Source of the DNA: Candidatus Avelusimicrobium ruminicola
GTDB lineage: Bacteria; Elusimicrobiota; Elusimicrobia; Elusimicrobiales; Elusimicrobiaceae
NCBI GenBank assembly: GCA_900319885.1
Contig: ONQH01000086.1
Location: forward strand, 1 to 5,025
Reading direction: 5' to 3'
DNA: 5,025 nucleotides
In this document: positions 1-5,025 of the stretch, piece by piece
Position numbering within the stretch: the first letter of the stretch is position 1
How the letters are laid out: every line of letters begins with the position of its first letter
Position numbers and translations under genes: made by a program
The notes under the pieces: model-generated
What the model was told of the DNA's origin: nothing
Databases searched by the model: none
The model's input: the letters and a program-made list of their open reading frames with translations, nothing else

Positions 1-950
1 AGCAAATTTATGAGGTTTTCACCCACAAAACGCACTATAAAAAAGGAAACAATTAACGTTAGCAAAGCCAACGGCAAGCCGGTAGCAGGTGCCGTCGCCC
101 ATCCCTGCAAATGTTCCCAAAACGAAGGATGTTTGTGCTTTACTTGCTGAACGTCCTGAATGATTCGTCCAATCGTCTGCCATTTTTCTTCGGCGGAGGG
201 GGGAATTGTAACTGCTGGCGTTTGGATAGGGTGATTCACTAATTTAATGGCTTCCCGCTCCAATTCTTTGAGTCCCTCACCGGTAGTAGCAACAGTGGCA
301 ATGACCGGGATTCCTAACAGTTTAGATAACTTTTTAACGTCAATTGTAATCCCTTTACGTTGGGCCTCGTCAAACTTATTTAACATCAAAATAAGTGGTT
401 TTTGTAATTGCAAAATCTCTAGTACGAAGAACAAATTGCGTTCCAAATGCGAGGCATCTGCCACACATACAATAAAATCGTATTCTAACTCTTTGAACAG
501 ATTTCGTTTTTTCCCTTCAATACGCCATTCTTCTTCCAAGCGGTACAAACCGGGAATATCAATAATATCATAGGCTTCCCCTTTGAACTGCGTTTGCCCA
601 TAGTTTAGACCCACGGTTGTCCCCGGGAAATTAGACGAAATAATACCAATCCCCGTAAGGCGCGAAAAAATTAAACTTTTACCCACATTGGGGTTCCCGG
701 CTAACAAAAAGGTGTTTTTGCGGGTCGCAACAAGAATCTTCTTGGCGGTTTCACGCCCAATGGCTACTTCAGTGCCCGATACACTAATCACCACCGGGGA
801 AGACCCTTTTTGACGTGTAACAAATTGTCCCCGCGCAATGCCCATAGCCGCTAATTTGGCCGCCATTTTGGCATCCGTTTGAATTTCTTTAATTTGTGCT
901 GTATTTCCCGCCTTTAATTGATATAACGAACGAAGCGATTGGTTTTCCAT
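1..950 (-). CDS. feoB: FeoA-FeoB fusion, ferrous iron transporter (partial, C-terminus beyond window)
   Basis: FeoB is an inner-membrane Fe(II) importer with an N-terminal cytoplasmic G-protein domain; FeoA is a small SH3-like partner. Here both are on one chain. Residues about 5-77 look like FeoA (a LYQLKAG start, an AAKLAAMGIARG segment, and an ISVSGTEVAIGRETAKKILV end). The GTPase follows directly: G1 GNPNVGKS (85-92), G2 in NFPGTTVG (Thr111/112), G3 DIPG (131-134), G4 NKFD (191-194), and a G5-like VATTGEG (220-226). A helical linker leads to a hydrophobic stretch (about 291-308), probably the first membrane helix. The frame is open to the window edge after 316 codons; full FeoB proteins have several hundred more residues forming the permease, so the pore is not visible. 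The ATG at 950 was chosen because it has AAGGAAGG ten bases upstream and a good promoter. Family assignment is firm; Fe(II) as substrate comes from the family. Confidence 0.94.
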   Translation of the reverse strand, partial: MENQSLRSLYQLKAGNTAQIKEIQTDAKMAAKLAAMGIARGQFVTRQKGSSPVVISVSGTEVAIGRETAKKILVATRKNTFLLAGNPNVGKSLIFSRLTGIGIISSNFPGTTVGLNYGQTQFKGEAYDIIDIPGLYRLEEEWRIEGKKRNLFKELEYDFIVCVADASHLERNLFFVLEILQLQKPLILMLNKFDEAQRKGITIDVKKLSKLLGIPVIATVATTGEGLKELEREAIKLVNHPIQTPAVTIPPSAEEKWQTIGRIIQDVQQVKHKHPSFWEHLQGWATAPATGLPLALLTLIVSFFIVRFVGENLINL

Positions 951-960
951 AAAAGTTAGT

Positions 961-968
961 CCTTCCTT
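961..968 (-). promoter_or_regulatory. Ribosome binding site of the FeoAB gene
   Basis: On the minus strand the sequence reads AAGGAAGG, ten bases before the ATG at 950. The spacing is slightly long but usable. It fixes the start just ahead of the FeoA domain. Confidence 0.7.
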
Positions 969-976
969 ACTTTTAT

Positions 977-989
977 ATTGTACCACAAT
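977..989. promoter_or_regulatory. Small inverted repeat over the FeoAB -10 box (possible operator)
   Basis: The sequence ATTGT-ACC-ACAAT is a perfect 5-bp inverted repeat with a 3-base centre, and it covers the -10 hexamer of the FeoAB promoter. A repressor bound here would block the promoter, and iron-uptake genes are usually repressed by a metalloregulator. It does not match the classical Fur box, and arms this short occur by chance in AT-rich DNA. The operator role is a guess. Confidence 0.25.
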
Positions 990-1005
990 TTGGCCCTCTT
1001 AGCAA
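977..1005 (-). promoter_or_regulatory. Sigma-70-type promoter of the FeoAB gene
   Basis: On the minus strand, TTGCTA (1000-1005) lies 17 bases from TACAAT (977-982). A TG dinucleotide one base before the -10 (984-985) adds an extended -10 element. Transcription should start near 970, giving a leader of about 20 bases that contains the AAGGAAGG ribosome site. The promoter points away from the ferredoxin promoter, so the two genes are divergent. Confidence 0.7.
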
Positions 1006-1048
1006 CCTCTTTTCACCGACGTAGAATTTAGTTTTCGTGATTTTTTAG

Positions 1049-1054
1049 TATAAT
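1049..1054 (+). promoter_or_regulatory. -10 box of the ferredoxin promoter
   Basis: A perfect TATAAT lies 40 bases before the ferredoxin ATG. The start of transcription would be near 1061, leaving a leader of about 34 bases. No good -35 is present; the nearest candidate, TTTAGT at 1027-1032 with a 16-base spacer, is weak. Confidence 0.6.
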
Positions 1055-1079
1055 ATGAATATAGAATTTCATTATATAT

Positions 1080-1084
1080 AGGAG
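1080..1084 (+). promoter_or_regulatory. Ribosome binding site of the ferredoxin gene
   Basis: AGGAG lies ten bases before the ATG at 1095 and selects that start codon. Confidence 0.7.
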
Positions 1085-1094
1085 ACTGAAATAT

Positions 1095-1265
1095 ATGGCT
1101 TATAAAGTAAATCCTGAAGTTTGCATCAATTGCGGTGCCTGTGAATCTTCCTGCCCCGTGGCTGCTATTAGCGAAGTAGACGGAAAACGCAAAATTGATG
1201 AAACCAAATGCATTGAATGTGGTTCTTGCGCGGGTACCTGCCCGGTTAGCGCCATTTCTTTGTAA
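1095..1265 (+). CDS. 2[4Fe-4S] ferredoxin, clostridial type
   Basis: A complete 56-residue small acidic ferredoxin, a soluble cytoplasmic low-potential electron carrier. It has two Cys motifs of the form CxxCxxCxxxCP: Cys10, 13, 16, 20 and Cys39, 42, 45, 49. By the family rule, Cys10/13/16 plus Cys49 hold one cluster and Cys39/42/45 plus Cys20 hold the other. All eight ligands are present with no Asp or His replacement, and there is no insertion or extension, so it has the classic length of the clostridial type. The pseudo-twofold halves (CINCGACESSCPVAAI and CIECGSCAGTCPVSAI) are clearly alike. Such ferredoxins typically serve pyruvate:ferredoxin oxidoreductase or hydrogenase in anaerobes, but no partner gene is in the window. 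The gene is flanked by its own promoter and terminator, so it is monocistronic, and it is divergent from the FeoAB iron importer. Confidence 0.96.
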   Translation: MAYKVNPEVCINCGACESSCPVAAISEVDGKRKIDETKCIECGSCAGTCPVSAISL

Positions 1266-1286
1266 TAGAAACGGCTGTTTTTATGT

Positions 1287-1316
1287 AAAACCCCACGGAC
1301 AAGTGGGGTTTTTATT
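1287..1316 (+). terminator. Intrinsic terminator after the ferredoxin gene
   Basis: A perfect 10-bp stem, AAAACCCCAC (1287-1296) with GTGGGGTTTT (1303-1312), closes a 6-base loop and runs into a T-rich tract. It starts 22 bases after the ferredoxin stop and separates that gene from the ankyrin gene. Confidence 0.9.
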
Positions 1317-1362
1317 ATTTTAACACCCCCAGGCAAAATTTTTACTATTTTTTCGCTGGGAT

Positions 1363-1371
1363 TGTTATAAT
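1363..1371 (+). promoter_or_regulatory. Extended -10 promoter of the ankyrin gene
   Basis: TGTTATAAT consists of an extended -10 TG (1363-1364) followed by a perfect TATAAT (1366-1371). The -35 is poor (TTACTA at 1342-1347, 18-base spacer), as expected when the extended element compensates. Predicted transcription start is near 1378, giving a leader of only about 12 bases before the ATG at 1391. Confidence 0.65.
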
Positions 1372-1380
1372 ATATGGTAT

Positions 1381-1385
1381 GGAGG
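1381..1385 (+). promoter_or_regulatory. Ribosome binding site that decides the ankyrin gene start
   Basis: GGAGG lies five bases before the ATG at 1391. An in-frame ATG at 1379 overlaps this site and would add four residues (MEDT), two of them acidic, ahead of the signal peptide's basic end. The later ATG is therefore preferred. Confidence 0.75.
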
Positions 1386-1390
1386 ATACT

Positions 1391-3283
1391 ATGAAAAAAC
1401 TTACTTTTATCATTGCTTTCACCGCCACCACATTACCTTTAGTGGCGCAGAACAGCACGAGTCTCTACAGCGAAGAAATGGCCGAACGCAATGCGCGCAA
1501 AGCCCGTTTAGCCGCTCAAGCCGCCGAACAACAGGCTATCAATAACGACGGGGTATACCGGGGAACTGTATTTGGCGCCCAACAACAAACCTACACGGGT
1601 AGTACCTTAGGTGCCGCCACGCAAAACAATACTGCCAAAACGAAATATGTTTATGACACCTCTTTAATCCGCGCTATTAAATTAAATGACGAAGACCGCG
1701 TACGCACGCTTATCTATGCCAACGTAGATGTTAGCGAACGCAATTATGCCAATATCACCCCGTTAACCTTAGCCGCCGAAAAAGGCAACTTAACCATTGT
1801 AAAATACTTAGTGGAAGCAGGGGCCAACGTCAATGATGCCTCTCCTTATGGGGTCACTCCGTTAGTAGCTGCCAGCGCCGCAGGAAACCGGGACGTTGTC
1901 AATTATCTGTTATCCCAAGGTGCTAATGCCGCTGTAAAAGATGAAACCGGTAAAACACCTTTAGCCTATGCGGCGCATTTTGATGATACCAAAATGATCT
2001 CCGCTTTAGCCGCTACCACCCCGGCAGCCGTGAATTATCCGGACGCGGCGGGAAATACTCCTCTTATCTATGCGGCCCAAAAAGGGGCTAACAAGACCGT
2101 AAAGGCCTTGTTAGATAACAACGCTAATCCCAATTTCCGCAATTCCTCCACGGGTATTAGCGCACTGGCTGCTGCCGCGGCAGAAGGACACGCTGACGTT
2201 TTAGATACACTGGCCAGAAATCAAGGCAATGTAAACATTACCGACCTTAGCAACCGTACTCCTTTAGCCTATGCGGCAGAAAAGGGGCAAACCAACGCGA
2301 TCCGTACGCTGCTTATGCAAGGGGCCGACCCGAACTTTGCCGATACCAATGGCGTCACTCCACTCATGAGAGCGGCTGCCAAAGGCGATAAAGAAGCAGT
2401 TTCTGCCTTGTTAAAAAGCCCGGCTATCAATATTGAAGCCAAAGACGCGCAAGGCCGCACGGCTTTATTGTATAGCGCCACCGCGCCTACCAGTGAAGCG
2501 GCCAATGAACTCTTACGCAGAAAAGCAAACATAGAAGCCGTGGATGCCGCCGGCAATACCGCGTTACTTACGGCACTTTCCAATGGCAATGAAGCCTTGG
2601 CCAATTATTTAGTAGCACAAGGGGCCAACACTGCCCGTGTCAATGCAGTTGGGCTTAACGCCTTGGAAGCAGCCAAGCAAAATATCCCCGATTCTGCCAC
2701 CGCACAGCGCATTGCAGGTCAAGCCAATCAAGCCTATCAAGATGCATTACAAGCGGAAGCCGCCAGTTTGGCTCAGGTTCGCCAATTAGAAGAACAATTG
2801 GCCCAAGAGGAAGCGCGCGTACGTGAATTGCAAAACTTACCGCAACAAACGGCCACCCAAGTAACAAATCAATATAATCAAACCTTGGATGATGTGCAAG
2901 CCCAATATAACCAAGCCGTACAAAATGCACAAAACCAATACAATCAAGCGGTATTAAACGCACAAGAAGCCTATAACCAGGCCTTAGCAGAGGCTCAAAA
3001 ACCGCTCCAAGAAGTGAACGCCGCCTATCAAAATGCGCAAAAGCAGGTAACCACCGTTGCTAGCGAAGCACAACGCAAAGCGGGGGAAAACGCCCAAACC
3101 TTGCGCAATCAAGTAGCGGCCGAACGTGCCGCGGCAAACCAAGCCGTTACTGCAACCCAAGCACAGGCTAAAAATATGGCTGAGGTGACTAAGCAAACCG
3201 CTAGAAACACTCAAAAAGCTGCAAAAAACACGATCCAAGATATGCAAGTGTTGCAGCCTCGCTTACGCAGCATGGCTGACTAA
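1391..3283 (+). CDS. Exported ankyrin-repeat protein with a long coiled-coil tail
   Basis: A 630-residue protein, complete. Residues 1-19 form a Sec signal peptide (MKK, a hydrophobic core, then LVA before Gln20); no lipobox cysteine is seen, so it should be soluble in the periplasm or secreted. Residues 20-85 are a low-complexity, partly helical linker. From about 88 to 443 there are ten ankyrin repeats of 33-34 residues plus a partial one, with repeats 2 onward starting near 121, 154, 187, 221, 255, 288, 321, 355, 388 and 421. They carry the usual TPLxxAAxxG and GANxN signatures, for example in repeats 2, 3, 5 and 7. Residues about 434-613 form an Ala/Gln-rich coiled coil without a membrane segment; residues 494-537 are four 11-residue units (hendecads). 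Ankyrin stacks bind other proteins and have no catalysis of their own, so the partner cannot be named. I do not recognise a characterised homologue. It is transcribed alone between two terminators. Export and repeats are seen; a scaffold, envelope or host-facing role is inference. Confidence 0.92.
   Translation: MKKLTFIIAFTATTLPLVAQNSTSLYSEEMAERNARKARLAAQAAEQQAINNDGVYRGTVFGAQQQTYTGSTLGAATQNNTAKTKYVYDTSLIRAIKLNDEDRVRTLIYANVDVSERNYANITPLTLAAEKGNLTIVKYLVEAGANVNDASPYGVTPLVAASAAGNRDVVNYLLSQGANAAVKDETGKTPLAYAAHFDDTKMISALAATTPAAVNYPDAAGNTPLIYAAQKGANKTVKALLDNNANPNFRNSSTGISALAAAAAEGHADVLDTLARNQGNVNITDLSNRTPLAYAAEKGQTNAIRTLLMQGADPNFADTNGVTPLMRAAAKGDKEAVSALLKSPAINIEAKDAQGRTALLYSATAPTSEAANELLRRKANIEAVDAAGNTALLTALSNGNEALANYLVAQGANTARVNAVGLNALEAAKQNIPDSATAQRIAGQANQAYQDALQAEAASLAQVRQLEEQLAQEEARVRELQNLPQQTATQVTNQYNQTLDDVQAQYNQAVQNAQNQYNQAVLNAQEAYNQALAEAQKPLQEVNAAYQNAQKQVTTVASEAQRKAGENAQTLRNQVAAERAAANQAVTATQAQAKNMAEVTKQTARNTQKAAKNTIQDMQVLQPRLRSMAD
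2870..3001 (+). repeat. 33-bp tandem repeat, four copies, coding hendecad units
   Basis: Four in-frame 33-bp units begin at 2870, 2903, 2936 and 2969. They encode QYNQTLDDVQA, QYNQAVQNAQN, QYNQAVLNAQE and AYNQALAEAQK. The unit is conserved in protein but differs at synonymous positions (TAT/TAC, AAT/AAC, CAA/CAG), which points to an old expansion rather than a recent slippage array. Eleven-residue periodicity is typical of hendecad coiled coils. Confidence 0.85.
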
Positions 3284-3303
3284 TCACTAATGTTGTTTTA
3301 ACC

Positions 3304-3334
3304 AATCCCCGGGCCCCAAACCCGGGGATTTTTT
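3304..3334 (+). terminator. Intrinsic terminator after the ankyrin gene
   Basis: A perfect 10-bp GC-rich stem, AATCCCCGGG (3304-3313) with CCCGGGGATT (3321-3330), closes a 7-base loop and ends in a run of six T (3329-3334). It lies 20 bases after the stop codon and separates the gene from the YejM-like gene. Confidence 0.93.
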
Positions 3335-3353
3335 CGCAAGAAGGCAGCATTTC

Positions 3354-3383
3354 AAGACAGAATTTTTTTGTAAAAGATATAAT
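3354..3383 (+). promoter_or_regulatory. Promoter of the YejM-like gene, possibly giving a leaderless mRNA
   Basis: A perfect TATAAT (3378-3383) is preceded by AAGACA (3354-3359, four matches to TTGACA) at an 18-base spacer. Only six bases separate the -10 from the ATG at 3390, so the expected transcription start falls on or next to the start codon. No Shine-Dalgarno sequence is visible between the terminator and the ATG. Confidence 0.6.
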
Positions 3384-3389
3384 ATAAGT

Positions 3390-5025
3390 ATGAATATAAA
3401 GCAGTTATTCTCGTTTTCCGTCTTATGTGCATTAGCCTGGTCTATTCTATCCCTTGGTTTTTTTCATGTCAGTGGATTTTCTACTGATATGTTGGGAATT
3501 TTATTTACCTTTTGTTTAATTATAGGACACATCTTTTTATTTGCGTGGGCGGTCTGGGGGCTTTCGCTTCCCTTTGTTCTGTTGGGGCCGCGTACTACCC
3601 AAATAGCCGCTAGCGTATGGGGGGCAATTACCTTTGTATTTTTGCTAATAGACTTATTAGTATTTTCTCAGTATCGTTTTCATATTAGCCCTGCGATGTT
3701 AGAACTCTTTTTCGGCCCGGCTGGGCGGGAAATATTTGCTTTTTCCACGTGGATGTGGGTACTGGCCTTGGTGGCTATTATACTGATTTTTGCAGGCTGT
3801 TTTGCCCTTACTTACCTGGCCAAACGCTGGGTGTTAAAAGGGAAATATATTACCTTAATTGTAGTTGGCTGGTTTTTAATCTTCTTATGTTACAACGGCA
3901 TCTACGCATGGGGTAAGTTTAATATGATTTCTTCCGTCATTTCCCAACGGGCCGTCTTACCTTTAGCCAATCCCTTTTCGGCCAACCGCCGCTTGCGCAA
4001 ACTTGGCTTTGAACCCAAAAAGGAACTTTATGCCACCCCAGCACATGGCACGTTACGTTATCCGTTATCTCCTTTAACTTGTACGCCTTCCTCAAAAACC
4101 AATGTCCTTATTTTGTTGGTAGAATCGTGGCGTGCCGATAGCGTAACCCCTGAAATTATGCCGCATGTAACAAACTTACTTACCCAACCGCATACCACCT
4201 ATTTTACGAATCATCTTTCAGGCGGCAACGCCACAGAGGCCGGCGTATTTTCCCTCTTTTATTCTATGCCTTATGCGTATTGGAACGACTTTACCGGCCG
4301 TCAACTACCGCCTGTTTTAGTAACCCAAGCCCTAGCTACCGGCTATATCCCGGCCATTTATGCCAGCGGCAAATTAAATAGTCCCACATTTCACCAAAAT
4401 ATTTTTGCCACTATTCCGAACCTTCGTTTAGATTCCAAAGGAAATACCAAATGGGAAAGGGATGTAGATTCTATTCAAGATTTTGAACAATTTCTTACTA
4501 CTTATCAGGCTACCCAACCGTTTTTTGGGTTCTTGTTTTTAGATGCTACCCACGGCAGTAGTTATCCACAAGAGGATGCGCTATTTACCCCGGCGCAGGA
4601 AATTAACTACTTACTTGTAAATAAGAATACCGAGCCTACGCCTTACCTCAATGCCTACAAAAATGCCGCTCACTTTGTAGACCGCATGATTGCACGCGTG
4701 TTTAATGATCTACAAAAACAGGGTTTATTGGAAAATACTTTTGTTGTAATTACCGGGGATCACGGCCAAGAAATCAACGACACCCGTAACAACTTTTGGG
4801 GGCACAATAGTAATTTTGCCAAATATCAGACTCATGTGCCTTTACTGATATGGGATCCCCGAACCAAACAGGCCCGCACGATTGACTATCGCACCAATCA
4901 TTATGATATTGTACCGACTATTTTGCAACAAATCTACGGTTGCACAAATGCGCCGCACGACTATTCCATTGGGCAAAATTTATTTGACCCAACTCCTCGG
5001 CCTTTTTCGCTTATTTCCAGTTATA
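3390..5025 (+). CDS. YejM/PbgA-like inner-membrane protein, DUF3413 plus sulfatase-fold domain (partial, C-terminus beyond window)
   Basis: The first 545 codons are present; E. coli YejM is close to 590 residues, so only a short tail should be missing. Five predicted membrane helices (about 8-27, 34-56, 72-93, 119-142, 152-172) match the YejM plan. A linker leads to a periplasmic alkaline-phosphatase/sulfatase fold from about 238. Family landmarks are NVLILLVESWRAD (Glu245), FTNHLSGGNATEAGVFSLFY with the candidate nucleophile Thr282, LDATHG (His388), ITGDHGQE (Asp457, His458), WGHN (His472), and the C-terminal YSIGQNLFDP, which closely resembles YejM. In enteric bacteria YejM tunes LPS synthesis through LapB and LpxC and has been linked to cardiolipin; whether this relative does so is unknown. 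A phosphoglycerol or phosphoethanolamine transferase of the LtaS/EptA superfamily is the main alternative, but the GGNATEAG and C-terminal motifs favour YejM. The ATG at 3390 is the only plausible start before the first helix, although no ribosome site precedes it. Confidence 0.86.
   Translation, partial: MNIKQLFSFSVLCALAWSILSLGFFHVSGFSTDMLGILFTFCLIIGHIFLFAWAVWGLSLPFVLLGPRTTQIAASVWGAITFVFLLIDLLVFSQYRFHISPAMLELFFGPAGREIFAFSTWMWVLALVAIILIFAGCFALTYLAKRWVLKGKYITLIVVGWFLIFLCYNGIYAWGKFNMISSVISQRAVLPLANPFSANRRLRKLGFEPKKELYATPAHGTLRYPLSPLTCTPSSKTNVLILLVESWRADSVTPEIMPHVTNLLTQPHTTYFTNHLSGGNATEAGVFSLFYSMPYAYWNDFTGRQLPPVLVTQALATGYIPAIYASGKLNSPTFHQNIFATIPNLRLDSKGNTKWERDVDSIQDFEQFLTTYQATQPFFGFLFLDATHGSSYPQEDALFTPAQEINYLLVNKNTEPTPYLNAYKNAAHFVDRMIARVFNDLQKQGLLENTFVVITGDHGQEINDTRNNFWGHNSNFAKYQTHVPLLIWDPRTKQARTIDYRTNHYDIVPTILQQIYGCTNAPHDYSIGQNLFDPTPRPFSLISSY

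Noticed and set aside
247..573. Open frame of 108 codons on the plus strand
   Set aside because: It lies entirely antisense to the FeoB GTPase domain, whose motifs are unmistakable; the plus-strand product is Ser-rich with no domain and no ribosome site.
1055..1072. ATGAA-N8-TTCAT inverted repeat at the ferredoxin transcription start, considered as a Fur-type site
   Set aside because: Only five bases per arm match in very AT-rich sequence, and the pattern does not fit the Fur 7-1-7 box.
1100..1336. Open frame of 78 codons on the minus strand
   Set aside because: It is antisense to the ferredoxin and runs through its terminator; the eight-cysteine ferredoxin on the plus strand is clearly the gene.
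1958..2277. Exact 17-bp identity between ankyrin repeats 4 and 7 (1958-1974 and 2261-2277), considered as a recent three-repeat duplication
   Set aside because: The match covers only the TPLAYAA motif; the flanking repeats 5/8 and 6/9 are well diverged, so shared motif and codon bias explain it.
2269..3247. Three open frames on the minus strand (2269-2604, 2655-2963, 2984-3247)
   Set aside because: They are shadows of the ankyrin and coiled-coil coding sequence, caused by its codon bias and repetitive composition; none has a plausible start region or domain.
3304..3334. Possible bidirectional terminator
   Set aside because: The stem is symmetrical, but there is no T-run on the minus strand after the hairpin and no minus-strand gene to terminate.

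Overview
The window comes from a Gram-negative bacterium of moderate base composition. The main reason for calling it Gram-negative is the incomplete gene at the right end, which encodes a relative of YejM/PbgA, an inner-membrane protein linked to lipopolysaccharide and outer-membrane control. A fused FeoA-FeoB iron transporter and a clostridial-type 2[4Fe-4S] ferredoxin suggest an anaerobic or microaerophilic lifestyle. A gut-associated lineage such as Elusimicrobiota would fit, but this is an impression and was not tested; the genus cannot be determined from the sequence.

Layout. Positions 950 down to 1 (minus strand) hold the first 316 codons of a FeoA-FeoB fusion, which runs off the left edge. 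A divergent promoter region (about 951-1094) separates it from a 56-residue ferredoxin (1095-1265, plus), which ends in a strong intrinsic terminator. A new promoter then drives a 630-residue exported ankyrin-repeat protein (1391-3283) with a long alanine/glutamine-rich coiled-coil tail that contains an exact 11-residue (33-bp) tandem repeat. It ends in a second strong terminator. The last gene (3390 to the right edge, plus) is the YejM-like membrane protein with a periplasmic sulfatase-fold domain; its last residues are cut off.

Each gene appears to be its own transcription unit. The two interior genes have perfect-stem terminators, and all four genes have a recognisable -10 box of the form TAnAATAT at a suitable distance. 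FeoAB and ferredoxin are divergent and share a short regulatory region, so iron uptake sits beside an iron-sulphur electron carrier. The ankyrin protein and the YejM-like protein would both act outside the cytoplasmic membrane, but nothing in the sequence links them functionally.

No mobile element, CRISPR array, tRNA or rRNA was recognised. The most interesting points are the secreted ankyrin/hendecad-coil protein, an apparently leaderless start for the YejM-like gene, and an apparently complete metal/nucleophile site in that YejM relative.
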